Positions 34,669-47,884 are shown, numbered from the stretch's first letter. The stretch is 64,000 bases of DNA from Melitaea cinxia (GCF_905220565.1 NC_059416.1:558001-622000); one strand, 5' to 3'. Notes: generated from the letters alone by a model not told the origin. Numbers and translations: made by a program.

Positions 34669-35577
34669 TTCGGGAGAGAACAAATTGTAGAACGTCGGTT
34701 TTATCGGAACTTTTCGTAACCACGAAACTAGAACGAGCTTAAAAATCTAAATGAAATCACAATATTTTTTTGCTATCCGTACACGTACACGTTATTAAAT
34801 GAATTCCTCAAGTATGACGATTCAATTTACTGACGGCAGTTTCAATATCAGCCCCCATTGTACTGAGTTCGATTCCGATCGTGGCACTGACGTTCCATCT
34901 CGCTTTGACGTGATTACATCACGGCCCCCTGATGTATTTAAGTGATTTAATTAAAGATGAGAATTTTAGAAGCAAATTGACAATTTCATTGCTAATAATA
35001 TTTGTAAAAATGAAATGTGAAAATTGTTAAAGCCGGCTAGCGCATATCGGCTATAAAAGATGATAAAAAACTCATAAGAGTAGGATCTTATTAGTAAATG
35101 GTAAATACGCGTGTAAGCTGTCTCGAAAATATATATTTAAAAAATATAATTTTTTTTTTTTTTTATTTGGAATTTTCCTATTGACTGTAAATTCTTGAAT
35201 GTTCATCGAGTCGAACCTCAAGCCGTTTGAATCTTAATGAAATATGTAACTGAATATTCATTCGGATATTTGAATAATAATCAAATTTTTTTTCGAAGTC
35301 CGCAAGAAATGGAATCTTCCATTCCTTCGGGCTGAAAGACTCGAATACGCGAAGTATTCAACGTAAATAAATATTAATTTCGAATTAAACTTTACCTTTA
35401 TATTAACATTTTAATAGAAAGATAGATTGAGAGGCTCGTTTCATTTATGAAATAATTATCAGACATTTCAATTTATTTTACGAATTAATATTTCACAAAT
35501 AAAATACTCGTTTAGTTACAAAGTATTCACACTCTGTTATACGTCAACTATTATTACTAAAAGTACATTGTAGACTT
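34669..35577. other. AT-rich stretch without recognised features
   Basis: At 34,850-34,930 'ttgtactgagttcgattccg' has a B-box-like word but no paired A box at the right distance. Confidence 0.4.
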
Positions 35578-35694
35578 CAAAGCATCGCAAGCGCGTTGCC
35601 GACCCAATCCCCAATCCCCCCAGGAGCTCTGGTCACCTTACTCACCAACAGGAATACAATACTGCTTGAAAACAGTATTATTTTGCTGTGATCT
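35578..35694 (-). mobile_element. Repeat family A, central fragment, minus orientation
   Basis: Reads 'gcatcgcaagcgcgttgccg', 'ccaggagctctggtcacctt' and 'actgcttgaaaacagtatta'. Both ends are missing. Confidence 0.75.
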
Positions 35695-35750
35695 AACTAT
35701 TATATATTGGATACTTTATCAGTTAACTGTCTGATATATAACTAAATAAT

Positions 35751-35804
35751 TACCCGCCAGCGCAACAGCCACAAACCAGTTCTGTGACCGTAGCGCCAAC
35801 GCGT
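35751..35804 (-). mobile_element. SINE family C head fragment, minus orientation
   Basis: 'gcgcaacagccacaaaccag' and 'tgtgaccgtagcgccaacgc' match the tRNA-like head. Confidence 0.65.
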
Positions 35805-36898
35805 CGTCACATTAGAAAATCGTCATATCGTTCAACTAAATTAACAGTACTAGTACACTTTGACCGTACTAGTACAATGTAACCGTACTAAATAAATACC
35901 GTACCAGCACCATTTTACAGAATCTAATATCGCCACGTCATGGCGTATGCCTACAATACTTTATCAGATTGATATCGACCCCAGTTCGTTGACCCGCGCT
36001 ACGTTCACGCATATCGAATGAACTTTGACGCTCCTTGTACTGAGTGTTAAAAGTTTGTTAAGCAAAACATTTTGCATATAAATATTCTTTACCTTTATAT
36101 ATATGGTATAAAGGTAATACTCGTATATAAAGATATAATACTAATATATTCTAGCTGACCCGGCAAACAATTTTTTGTTACTAAGCGCTATTAAAAATAT
36201 GGGTTGGTGATAGAAGGGTGAAAAATTAGGTTTGATGTAGTTTGCAATACTAAATCATAATAAAATAATAATAAATACACTGTCAAAATAATAAAATATA
36301 TATATTTAGGGGTGGGTCACCCTTATCATTTAGAGGTTATTAAAAAACGGTATGGGTCCAGCTATTTCGAAGGAGTTCCGTAACAAACGCCGCGAAAAGA
36401 AAATTTTATATATTCGATGATAAGATATGATTGAAGTTTTGACAGTAAATTGATGGACTTTATCTATTTATATTATTTAAAAATAAGAAGTGCTTTTAAT
36501 TCTATAAAAGTTGTAACCATTTTTTTCTTTAAATAATCTGTCTCAACTAAAGTCAAGTCAAATCAAGAAGTTGTTTTACTTTTCATATCAAGATCATCAG
36601 AAATATAAATTGTGTTTAAATTGAAAGAGTTGTCGTACAGTTTCATTACTCATCACGCTACTGAAGTCTCTCGCCGTCATAATTAAGCACCCTAATATAT
36701 CTGATTGGCTCCAACACTTCGAGAAAAAATCGTAAAAAGTTTCAAGCATCAGGCGCCGGAAAACCTTTTAAAAGCCATCGTATCGGAAAATGGGCTCGGA
36801 ATTCCGACGCGTCCGGGCGCTCGCGACAAATGCTTATATTGACGTGTAATGGATTTTTGAATGGCGGCGTGTTGGCAGCCTTTCGACTGAATTAAGCG
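35805..36898. other. Stretch with a possible decayed mobile element
   Basis: 'ctagctgacccggcaaacaa' at 36,154 is the reverse of an H1-type 3' end; the following 270 bp ('gggtgggtcacccttatcat') look like a diverged larger Helitron-type element. From about 36,740 GC content rises ('gacgcgtccgggcgctcgcg'). Confidence 0.4.
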
Positions 36899-36957
36899 GG
36901 TTTGAACCGGCTTGAACCGGTTTAAACCGGCTCGAACCGGTTAAAGGTGGAACCGAG
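36899..36957. promoter_or_regulatory. 10-bp phased AACCGG array (Grainyhead-like sites)
   Basis: AACCGG occurs at 36,905, 36,915, 36,925 and 36,935, exactly 10 bp apart, with a weaker AACCGA at 36,951. AACCGGTT is the core of the Grainyhead binding site known in flies and conserved in animals. The array lies about 900 bp upstream of a complexin exon in a GC-richer patch. Regulatory function is inferred; a short tandem duplication is the alternative. Confidence 0.4.
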
Positions 36958-37392
36958 GTGGTTGCGTACGAATGTGTCTAATATCATTGAAAATTGTCGC
37001 TGCAATCAAGTTTACGTCGAGTTTAACGGTTCAATTGTTTTTACGCATCTGGGGCGCCTCGGGGGAATCGACAGTTTCAGAGCCTATTTTAATGGTGACG
37101 CAAATGGAATGCTTCCGTAATTTTATCGTTTTAAAACCCTCTTCGGTGTTTTATTGAGTAATATCTTCATTTTATTTCGAACTATAACTTTTATCACTAT
37201 TTATAGCTTTGTATCACTTTGAGTGTTATTCTACATAAGTTTTCTTCTTTTTTTATTGTCAAATTAAAACAAAGACGATACTAAGGACAATATCAGTATT
37301 CAAGTATTACATTTGATCAAGATTCAATCATATGACATATATGTATCCAACGGATAAATGTTTCTAATATATTCATTCCGTTTTACCATTAA
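36958..37392. other. Stretch without recognised features
   Basis: No exon recognised; a 61-codon plus frame (36,972-37,157) is unsupported. Confidence 0.4.
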
Positions 37393-37677
37393 TTAACTGA
37401 GGTAGGGCACAGCAGGAATTTCCTGCTCAAAATATGGAGCAGCCCGACTGGGGTAGTACCTCGACCTTACAGAAGATCACAGCAAAATAATACTGTTTTC
37501 AAGCAGTATTGTGTTCTTGTTGGTGAGTAAGGTGACCAGAGCTCCTGGGAGGATTAGGGATTGGGTCGGCAACGCGCTTGCGATGCTTCTGGTGTTGCAG
37601 GCAGGGATAAGCTACGGTAATCGCTTACCATCAGGTGAGCCGTACGCTTGTTTGCCGACCTAGTGACATAAAAAAAA
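37393..37677 (+). mobile_element. Repeat family A, full-length, plus orientation
   Basis: Starts TTAACTGAGGTAGGGCAC and ends 'gccgacctagtgacataaaa'. Nearly identical to 39,949 and 47,601, suggesting recent spread. Its end is only 157 bp before the complexin exon at 37,834. Confidence 0.85.
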
Positions 37678-37833
37678 TCCACTTTAGAAATCAGACAATT
37701 CTATCGACAAGGTGTGAAATCAAATATTGTATTTTATCTCGAACATAAGTGATTGGTAAACTGTTGGAGAAGATTAAAAAACTTTTATATTTATATACAA
37801 GAAATGCTAACAAAGCTCTATCCATTGTTCCAG

Positions 37834-37997
37834 GCGCGGTTGGTGGTGATGGAGACGACAGCGATGATAAGGAGAAGGAAGAAGAGGCGGAACGTGAACG
37901 TCAAGAGGCGATCCGTGAAGCCGAGGAGAGACGCAAGGAGAAGCATCGCAAGATGGAAGAGGAGCGGGAGAAGATGAGACAGGAGATCAGGGATAAG
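37834..37997 (+). CDS. cpx: Complexin, exon with acidic linker, accessory and central helix
   Basis: Complexin is a small cytosolic protein that binds the groove of the assembled SNARE complex at presynaptic terminals, clamping spontaneous fusion and aiding evoked release. This 164-nt exon starts after 'ccattgttccag' and ends at GATAAG|GTTAGT. It encodes AVGGDGDDSDDKEKEEEAER, then an unbroken charged helix ending MEEEREKMRQEIRDK, nearly residue for residue like the fly protein. The helix covers the accessory and SNARE-binding central helices. The first two bases complete a Gly codon begun in an upstream exon, so the N-terminal part (about 18 residues) is missing; I could not find it. Phase at the 3' end is 0, and the next exon resumes with Tyr, giving the conserved IRDKY across the junction. 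Confidence 0.97.
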
Positions 37998-38117
37998 GTT
38001 AGTGATGTATGAACTATTAGGTTTAGTTACAGTAGGAACCGCCAACGCTGTACATTACTCCCTTCAGACAACTAGAGCGACGGCCAACGTAAGATTACAG
38101 ATGAATTAGATAGAGGA

Positions 38118-38200
38118 TGGATGGGGATTGCGGAGAAACGGGATTCCGAGCGCAAATTAGGTAGGGCTGTATCCAGCTGTAGACTGCGATAGGCTGAATT
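38118..38200 (+). mobile_element. SINE family E, 3' fragment, plus orientation
   Basis: Reads 'tggggattgcggagaaacgg' and 'agactgcgataggctgaatt'. Diverged; same subtype as 51,488. Confidence 0.6.
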
Positions 38201-39948
38201 AAAGACACAGGAGGAAATAGTGTGCTCAAAATCTGATTGAAAAGCCTAACTTTGGAAGTTACTCAAATTTACTCTCATGTAGTATTGTGTACCTGTGGTG
38301 AGTTGACAGCAGAAGTAAGGTCAGTTAAACTTTTAAAATACTTTTGGTATTACAGGCGTCGATTGACTACGGCAACCGCTAGTGTATTAGATTTAGAATT
38401 TATTAGATTTATTATAAGATCTTGTCAACAAATCAATACATGTTAGTCCCACTCTTTTTAGACAAAGTTACTCTTCGTTATTAATGACTTTATTTATTCT
38501 GTACCGTGTTTACCCATACTGAACATTGAAGTTGTCACGTTAAACAACAGATACAATGGAACGATTATTAATTTATGAATGCCGGACTAGAAGCAATTAC
38601 ACGGAGTAGTTTGAGACAAATATTTGTATTTGGCATTCAAATGAGCCTTTATGTCATGATTAATGCTACACTAGACAAGTCTCACAGTGTTGGCTGCTTT
38701 GAAATTAAATGTGACAATTAAAAAAATTGATAGTGATCGCTGTTCGCGGTTTAGTTCCTACTCGAAACGAATAATTAGATTTACACAAAAGGTTCATTCT
38801 AGCCTACTTTGTTCGTATGGGTCAGTGTGTTTTAGTAAGCACGCAAATAGGAAGGCAAAAAACTGCTGTCCATTACCAGTAGCCCAGACCTTTGACCAGT
38901 AAACGAAAGCTTATAGGTCATTCCAGTTATTCCCAACAGTATTTCAGTTAAAATATTCTTTACGAAAGAAACTTTACAAAAAACTTGTTACCAATAGGTA
39001 ACAGCCAATCATAACTCCTTTATTTTATTTTATTTTAACAATATTTCGCTACGATTTCGAATTCACGAAAGCCAATACATCCGTTTGAACAATTAAATCA
39101 GCCAAAGAGGTCAAGTGCCCTCCTGACTCTTCACACGTGACGGGTAATTCGTTCGTTCCGTCTGAAGAGTCACTACGCGTTCGACTCGTGTGTATGTTTT
39201 GTACACGTTTTATACGCGGTCAATTGAATTTTAAAATTGAACATATATTGTTCGTGCCTTTATTTGTCGTTACAAGAACTTTCCACTCATTTTCAGGACA
39301 TTTCACTCAATATTTGTTTACGTTAAAACAAATCTCAAAAATTGTATAACTGAATAAGTTTTAAATTAATATTTATTACGCTTTTACGCTAAAACTGCGG
39401 AAATGTTTGATATAAAAGTTAGTACATATGGAGATCCAGAGTTAAATATATTGCTTTATATCACGGACCGCTTTTTATTGTGATATCCCCATAGGATCGG
39501 GTTTTATGCGAGATGTGAGTAGTAGTATATTTTCATAGTATTTATATATTTTAAAAGTATTCAGCATATTTTATTTCCAAATAGTTATAATATTGAAGAA
39601 TATTTATGTCGAAAAAATACACAATGGTTGGAGTTCAAGTTATTTTTAAAACCTAATCGAACAATAAAAAAAATGTGTGTATTTACTTATGTACGCGCGT
39701 AAGAAGTTATACTTCATTGGTTAACTAACTTTACGTTGTTAACTTTTTCGTTGACTAGCTAACTTCAAGGTGTCGAATTTCTTGTGACTGTGTGCGCGCT
39801 TCGTAAAAAACTACTTTCATTATTTTTTCCTAACACGCCAAAAGAAATATAACTTTAAAAATATTTGCGAACTTAGTAGATTTGTTACATAAGTTAAAGT
39901 GAATGAAAAGAAAGAAACACGTTTATTATATACATAGTTTTGTAAATT

Positions 39949-40223
39949 TTAACTGAGGTAGGGCACAGCAGGAATTTCCTGCTCAAAATATGGAGCAGCC
40001 CGACTGGGGTAGTACCTCGACCTTACAGAAGATCACAGCAAAATAATACTGTTTTCAAGCAGTATTGTGTTCCTGTTGGTGAGTAAGGTGACCAGAGCTC
40101 CTGGGGGGATTGGGGATTGGTCGGCAACGCGCTTGCGATGCTTCTGGTGTTGCAGGTGTCTATACGCTACGGTAATCGCTTACCATCAGGTGAGCCGTAC
40201 GCTTGTTTGCCGACCTAGTGACA

Positions 40224-40242
<19 letters not shown>
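39949..40242 (+). mobile_element. Repeat family A, full-length, plus orientation
   Basis: Same start and end as 37,393-37,677 with an 18-base poly(A) run followed by a TA repeat. Confidence 0.85.
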
Positions 40243-40259
<17 letters not shown>

Positions 40260-43200
40260 TTTGATAAATAAAAAACAAAAAAAAAACACTTTATAGTATT
40301 CATAGTACACTAAATAATTGAATTCAATTTGATATATAAAAAGCAACATGGCCGCCACAAATACAGTTACTATTATGCAAATGTTCGGTAATTCATTTAC
40401 CGAATCGAACGCTACAAACGATTCGATTCCAACGAAATACATAATATCGATATAAATACGACCTATCGTAAAGTAACGCTTATCTGAAACAAGCGATTTA
40501 CGTACAACACTATTCATAGTACAATTTCATTGACTGCAATGTATACTGTTTAGTCTTAAAACTATTAGGTATTTATTTATACTTACATGAAACTTATTAT
40601 ACTTAGCAATAGGTACCCGAACTGCTGCTGGGCGAAGATGTCTTTCCTCTCATGGTAGATGATAAATTGAGATACGAGTGAACTCTTCTTTAAATGTTAT
40701 AATGTATATTATTATGACGTATTAGATACATTTTTTATTGTTTATAAAGATTAAAAGGTTATTTTCAATATCTTTCTTTTATTATATTAAAAATATCTTT
40801 TTAAAATAAATTTAGCTTTTTAAAATATACTACAATGGACGCAGTATCCTCTATAATTAAAAAAATGCAGCCAGTGTTATAAAGATCAAGTTTATTTAAA
40901 AAGAAACAAAGGCTTTATAATTTCTAGTTTCCTAGCTTAAAATAGAACACAGCAAAGGCCATACGGACGTATGAACTAAAGAAGTACTGCAAGGTAATTT
41001 CTTACGTAACGCGCTCTTACCGCCATTTTGTACTTTGGCAGTAATTAGTCACAAAATGGCCGACTTTAATTTTTTTTTTAATATATATCTTTGTCGTAAC
41101 ATTTTTTATATAAAACTTTAGTTTTATCGACATTTTATTTAAAATAAGATAAAACAAAAGCAAATATAAAATAATACTCGAATATTCATACTTATGAATT
41201 TATAAGTAGGTAAGTTGTAAAAATATTATTCAGACAAAAATTCAGAATAGGTCTTACAGATGTCTAAACGGAGTGGTATGAAGAGGCCTTTTGACCTCCC
41301 TACCTCTCCCTCCCGCCGCGGCACAGATAAAGAATGTTCGTGAGGGGTTAATTAAAAAATAAGCCGGATACCGCGATTTCTTTGTTGTTGATTGAAATGG
41401 AACTTTTATGTGTTTTGTACGATTTCATTGGATATGCGGTATTATTTATTATAGATATTTATCTTTTTTTTAATTCTTAATATAGGGGAGGGATTACTTC
41501 ATATTGTGTATTATGTATTATTCTGGTTTTTGTTAATCTAACAGTCTATATATGTGCTTATTTATTCGGGCTTTAGTAGGATTTTGACAGTATGGAAACC
41601 GCGTAAGTTCTTTACTTTCATAAGAAGTCTTAAAGAAAAATATGTTGTTATAATTCCTGTCCACCATTATTAACTTTTGTTTTGGATTATTTAACTTTTT
41701 AAATTGCCAAATATTTTAAGTGTAAAAAGTCTGTGGATTGCGAAGGACTTTCAATTTTCATCTTAACAAAAAACCCAAGATGGGATTAGCTCTTAAGATT
41801 AAATTGAATTTAATTAAAAATCTCTTTACTCGATTAGGCCGTAAAAGTACCGTAAAATCATCACTGTTATATAACAACCTAAATTCTTCAAAAATTAATT
41901 ATCGTCAAAATGAAGCTACCGCTTCGAAAAGTAGATTTTTTAGAGAAAAAAATTTTCATTTTTCTTCTCATTACGTAAACAATAAAGTAAAATCTCTTTA
42001 GCTAACAAACGGTAAATACAATATTTCTATTGTGTCAAAAAAAAAAGTTATATTATCGTCTGAAATTATTTATTGATAAACAAATGTATTTCTAAAACAA
42101 TACTCAAGCAAAAAATGTTATAAGATATACGAAGAGGCCACATGGCCTTGTAGATTAATAACATATGTATAATAAAAATTACCCTATCTTTTCCATAAAA
42201 CGACCACTTTAAGAAGACTGGCACTTTTGCACCAAAACTTTTTACTCATTTTATAATTTGTTTTATAATTTCAACGGTAGTATTTTTGAGTGTTGCCCTT
42301 TTTTGTTGGAATTCGATGTAGATTTGGGTAGCTGTCAAAATACTATAGTAGGCACTAATTTTTTTATGACGTTAAAATAACGGGTGTCTTCGCTACACTA
42401 TAAGATATCATGGCTTATGATCACATTTATACAATAATTTTTTTTATGTGACCGTTTTGTACTCAAGAAGCTGTTAACAGGGCATTTAAAAAAGGCAGTT
42501 CTACTTTAAAAAGACAATAAAATTATTAAATCAAACCAGTTCCGAGCATTCAGTAAGTAATTTAGAAATTCGTCTCAAACTAACGACCATCTCAGCCACT
42601 TCACAGCATCACAAGTTTAAATTTCTGTACGAGTTCCTTCCACTGGCTCATTACTAACTGGTGACTGGTAGCTGGGGACCCATTAGCCGACACTGGTGTT
42701 CAAACGTTGCTCTAATAAAATTTACTCTTCCTAATGCTCCGTCAAAGGGTTCGATAATTTCGTCATAACTCGCCGTATGGTGCCACTGTCAGCGGATATT
42801 TAATTAGAAAATGAATTCTGTTTTAACGTCAAGTTTAACTCTAAATATAATTACACATTTATTTTGTTAAAGTTCCAAAAAAGAGTTACAAAACTAAAAC
42901 TAGTTTTTTGAGTAAAATGTGTTGTTAATAAAAGAACTTTCATTAAAAATTAAATAACAAAAAGAAAAGTTCAATTCAAATGTCCTTTCAATATATTTTA
43001 ATCATACAAGCGTTATTCAAAAGGCGACTTTCCAATACATAATAAGATCACGTTCAGAGGCGTCACGATCTCAAATTGTAGGAACCGACGCTTATTGGTT
43101 TTACATATGTAAAGTATTGGATACGTCGTTTATATAAAACCTTTATGTTGTACTGAATACGGATCGCGAAACAGAACAGTTTCGTTAGAACATTTACTAA

Positions 43201-43269
43201 AGAATTTTATTGTTTTGTATAGTGTATCTTTGTACAATACTTTTTAAGGCAAACAAAAATATGTCCCAA

Positions 43270-43488
43270 TTAATGGTAGGCGGTTACCGCAGCTTATGAA
43301 TGCGGGCAAGACCAGAAGCATCGCAAAGGTCTTTCTAACCCTACCCTCGACCCTCCCCGGGAACTCTGATCACCTTACTCACCATAAGAACACAACACTA
43401 CTCAGAAGGAGTGTTATTTAGCTGTCATTTTTAAGGCTAACGCACTTCCCCAGTCGGAGTTCTGCTCATTTCAAGCAAGTTACAAGTC
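43270..43488 (-). mobile_element. Repeat family A, diverged, minus orientation
   Basis: Reads 'atggtaggcggttaccgcag', 'actctgatcaccttactcac' and 'ttccccagtcgg'. Older copy. Confidence 0.65.
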
Positions 43489-43539
43489 TCGGAAAGTCTC
43501 ATGAAATATTCTAAATTTCTTATTCGAAGTAAAATTTCT

Positions 43540-43740
43540 TTACGCACACTTGACTTGGAGAGTTAGCTGGTGAATGCGTAACGAGAGCGTTACGAAAAGT
43601 ATGATTGGGCGAGGCGAATAGAGCAAAATAAAGAGGTGCGAGCACACATTTTCTTTCTCTCTTGTTCTCATAGCCGTTCTCATACGTTTTTTATATCTAC
43701 AACACAGTACAGGCCTATTGTGCAAAAGTTGTAATTAAGT
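43540..43740 (-). mobile_element. Dispersed repeat family L, minus orientation
   Basis: 'acttgacttggagagttagc', 'tggtgaatgcgtaacgagag' and 'tgggcgaggcgaa' match the reverse complement of 49,600-49,770. Non-coding. Confidence 0.65.
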
Positions 43741-44867
43741 CGTGTGGTCTAAAGCACACTCGTTTTTTTTCTTTTACAATAGCACGAGTATTATTTCTAG
43801 AAAATTTAGCTTTCAAATTAGACTTAAAACTAGCATTTGTCAGTTTTGACAAATTCATTCTATCTACTAAGCCAATTCGATTCAAGTGGATGTCTGTATA
43901 ATCTTAATTAAGCCTTTAAAAATAGCCTTAATCTTAATATATACGTATAAATAGCCTTATCGTTTCCTATATCTACTTAAATTAAAATTAGTGCCCCTAA
44001 CTAGAACGTTAAACGCAATTTTATTGGGAGGGCAAATTACTTTCAGCTTTCTGTAAGCGCAGTCGAACACGCATATAACTTTTGTACAAATATAACCTTT
44101 AAAGTGCTTCCTTTAATAGCTATATTAGCTTGAACCTTTACAGGCCTGTGACCTTGTATAGTAGGGACTATCTATAAACGATTTATTTCGTGAATTTCTT
44201 ATGAACGTCGTAAATTTTAAATTATTAGTGTTATACCCTTATATTCTGGTCATATATTATTTTAAAAATTGCTAGTTTTGTAGATAAAATTCTGGTACTG
44301 TGAATATGTGAATGTCTGTGTGATGAATTATACTTCACTATAAACTTGATGATAATCACGTAACTTTTATACTGTGAAAGAAGTGATTAATTTTAAGTTA
44401 AAATTTAGCGGTAACAAATAAACAGACAAAACAATAACATTTATTTTTCATATGTAAGAACAAGTAACTTAATCCCATGGGACGATTCTTCTTTTTTACA
44501 GAATAATATTTAAAATTGGTGAACGTTCAGAAACAAAAACAAAATATTTCTAAGTAATATTTTAAGTCGAATTCATTACTTAATATTGAGTCTGAGTATT
44601 AAGAATTATAATACAGAAAAAGAAAAGGCGCGCATTGCTATTTATAGATAATAATTTTCCCTTTTTAACTGTATATATATCTCCGTAATCCACCTCGAGG
44701 AACAAGAGTCGTTTAATGAGGAGAGTTCTGAGTAGGGTCGACGCGTGGACAAAAATTTGTTTAATATTTTTAAAACAAAAACTAAGAAAAAAATTCAAAG
44801 CAATAAATACATGTTTTATTTTTCGTTTTTCAAATCGCCTTCAAAACCTTTGTTTTAATAGTTTAGA

Positions 44868-44990
44868 TACTCTTAACCGACCTCAAAAAACGGAGGTGGT
44901 TCTCAATTAAATTGTTTTTTTTTTGTATGTGTTAACTTCATAACTTTTTAATGGGAGTACCGATTTTTCAATGACAAAAAAATAAAAAAA
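44868..44990 (+). repeat. Dispersed repeat family I-like, plus orientation
   Basis: Reads 'aaccgacctcaaaaaacgga', 'ggtggttctcaattaaattg' and 'tgggagtaccgatttttcaa'. Shares the starting motif with 15,748 but diverges after it. Confidence 0.5.
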
Positions 44991-45639
44991 TTATTATGTC
45001 ACGTAACTTTAAAAATTGCTTTCTACTAAAGAATTAAAAAGTTAAATCACAAATAGACAACAATCACAATTTTTTCAAAGTCGATTAAAAGTAAAATAAG
45101 ATATTATAAATTAAGAATGACATCCCTTGTACAAAAGAACACTAATTACTACGACGCTGCAAGTGGGGCCACGCCCTACAATTAAAACTTAGCAACTCTG
45201 TAACTTAGGGCGCGTCTTAACTTATGGAGTGCTTGATGTTATTTCGGGTGTATCGGCAAATGTCTCGTAATAAAGCTTTTTACGAACGACGCGGGTCCTC
45301 CATTAGGCATCTTCTTGACAATCTTGAGATTTATTGATAAAAATTTTCTTCTGTTTTTTTTTTAATAAATACCTGTTTTTCCAACAGCTGTTAAGGCTAT
45401 GTGATGATGATGATGACCATCGAATCCCACTTTATTTATGGAATATTTCCATTTTTACACCTTTGAAATTATAGTCTGTAGTTATTTATTTGAGGTGACG
45501 CAGGCCTCAATGGCTTATTTTGCCTGCTGTTAAAGTATATTCGTAACTTATGCGCAGGATAAACTTTTAATCACATCCGATGAAGCAGGCCTCCAAGTAA
45601 TTGAATTTTATTAATTTTTTTTTCTAATACTAGCATCCC

Positions 45640-45846
45640 GCCCCGGCTTCGCGCGGGTATTTAACAAAAAAAATAAAATATTTTTTCCCCTATTTTTTTT
45701 TAAAATATAATATAGCCTATGTCACCCGCAGATAGTGCAGCTTTCCAATAATGAAAGAATTTTTCAAATCAGTTCAGCAGTTTCGGAGCCTATTCAATGC
45801 AAACAAACAAAACAATTAAATAATTCACCTTTATAATATTAGTATA
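45640..45846 (-). mobile_element. Dispersed repeat, Helitron-like, minus orientation
   Basis: Starts 'ctagcatcccgccccggctt', contains 'cagcagtttcggagcctatt' and ends 'acctttataatattagtata', the terminal pattern of the H3 group. Confidence 0.6.
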
Positions 45847-46659
45847 AACTACAATTTGTAGCTCAATGAAAAAGTATATTTGTTTACAGTTTAATCATTG
45901 TATGTACACATATTTCAAGACACTTGTGTTGCTTCAAGAAACGTAACATCAACCGAAGTGGTCCGATTCACTTCAGATCCAAGATAAATAGTTCACATTT
46001 AAGACGAACTTCGAGCCAAGTGCGTCGCACTCGACGCTTCGACAGACAAACAAACAAACACTATTAGAACGTGTAAACATTTTAAGGAAACTTTTTTAGT
46101 AAACGGTGAAATATTTACAAAATAACGTCAGTAAATTGCAAGTGTAAAATGTACTTAAACACTTCTGTCGATTCTGAATTAGTTTACTGTAATACTGTGA
46201 CAGTCTTAGTTACACTACTGTGATTCGATGAATAAATTTGACCTTAATCCACTATCTTACTCAGTAGTTTCTGGATACATATGTTGCATAGTTTCACTTG
46301 CAAATCGAGTTGGTTCTAACGAAAGTACAATCAACAAAAGCGCTTGTAACCTTGCGTCGCTAGCCCTGAATCTGCTGCCTTCTACATACAATATTCCCTT
46401 CACAAATAAAGCTACATCATATATTTCATCAGTTCGTGTTATTTATTTTTAATTTCCTAATTGTCTATTTTTTGTCTATTAACACCATTTTTGAATTTTT
46501 GAATTTTTCGATTTTTGATTTTACTTTTGCTTTATTTGTTTTTATTTTACTTATTGATTTTTTCATTTAATTTTGTTTTGTTGTACTAACCCAATATGGA
46601 CTTAAAATTTAGTCTGAAATAACGTATTATTATTATTATTATTATTTATATATCTTAAT

Positions 46660-46720
46660 AAATTGTAGCGATTACATCACCTCTACGAGTTAACTACGAC
46701 GTAGTATGTCGTAGCATTTA
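46660..46720. repeat. CTACG/CGTAG pentamer cluster 4
   Basis: Contains 'cacctctacgagttaactac' and 'gacgtagtatgtcgtagcat', following a (TTA)n run. Confidence 0.55.
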
Positions 46721-47184
46721 CACATCAAATATTAGGTTGAACGCTGCTAAATACTTATCAATATTATTTGAAATAAACTTAGCTTCGTAAATCCTTTCGT
46801 AGGTTCTGCTTTGAATATTAAATTTTCTTACTTATAACATTATGATCTCATAATGCTTTATTTTAAGGAATTATATTTTGTATTGAGAACCTTTAAACCA
46901 ACAAATCAGTTTCACGACAATTTGAACATAGTTCATTATTTAGCCATAATCCGAACACATCGACCTTTACGATCGAGATGCAAGCTAACACGGTGGCCTA
47001 CTTGTTCCGATATTAATTACCGCCTACATATTAATTTATAACAATTTGCTTCTAATTTATTGATTTACGCGTAATAACACGATCATGTGGCGTACTAATT
47101 TTTAACCGCCTTTAAAAAAAGGAGAATTCTACATTTATGTCCATGTATTTGAAATGGGACTAAGAATGCGTTTTTTCTGTTAAG

Positions 47185-47447
47185 TTTTTTATACTAAGTC
47201 GGCAAACAATCGTACGGCCTACATGATGGTAAGCGGTTACCGTAGCTTATAGACGCCTGCAACTCCAGAAGCAGTTTGTTGCTGAACCATAGCTTTTCCG
47301 AGTCGGGAAACCCTCTCCAGGAATTCTGACTACCGTGAACACCACAGAAACACAACACCACTTGACGGCAGTGTCGATGCACTTCCCCAGACGGGCTACA
47401 TCAGATTTGGAGCAGGTAAACATCCTGCTCTACCCTACCTCAATTAA
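47185..47447 (-). mobile_element. Repeat family A, diverged, minus orientation
   Basis: Reads 'actaagtcggcaaacaatcg', 'gtagcttatagacgcctgca' and 'ccctacctcaatta'. Lies 150 bp from a plus-strand copy at 47,601, forming a strong inverted pair. Confidence 0.75.
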
Positions 47448-47600
47448 TGCATATATTACGGAATGTCTGTGCCAATTGTAAATACTATCCTAGGGATGGG
47501 GGAAAGAATGGAGATGAATACACTTTGCTACTTAAATGCAATTTAGCTGATATTCCAAAGTAAAGGAAGTAAATTAATCATTAACCTGATAATTAATCAT

Positions 47601-47884
47601 TTAACTGAGGTAGGGCACAGCAGGAATTTCCTGCTCAAAATATGGAGCAGCCCGACTGGGGTAGTACCTCGACCTTACAGAAGATCACAGCAAAATAATA
47701 CTGTTTTCAAGCAGTATTGTGTTTCTGTTGGTGAGTAAGGTGACCAGAGCTCCTGATCCATTTGGGATTGAGTCGGCAACGCGCTTGCGATGCTTCTGGT
47801 GTTGCAGGTGTCTATAAGCTACGGTAATCGCTTAGCATCAGGTGAGCCGTACGCTTGTTTGCCGACCTAGTGACATAAAAAAAA
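47601..47884 (+). mobile_element. Repeat family A, full-length, plus orientation
   Basis: Nearly identical to 37,393 and 39,949; begins TTAACTGAGGTAGGGCAC and ends in poly(A). Confidence 0.85.

Noticed and set aside
36858..36890. ATGGCGGCG as the missing first complexin exon
   Set aside because: The frame reads MAACWQPFD and stops at TGA or TAA soon after, not the conserved complexin N-terminus, and no donor follows in the needed phase.
37749..37833. In-frame ATG upstream of the complexin exon as an alternative start
   Set aside because: The frame is open by chance through the intron; the conserved protein resumes exactly after an AG acceptor at 37,833 and the upstream residues are unlike any complexin.
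41738..42001. 87-codon plus-strand frame, lysine- and asparagine-rich, as a nested gene
   Set aside because: Residue bias is what AT-rich DNA gives; no family recognised and no promoter or poly(A) pattern stands out.
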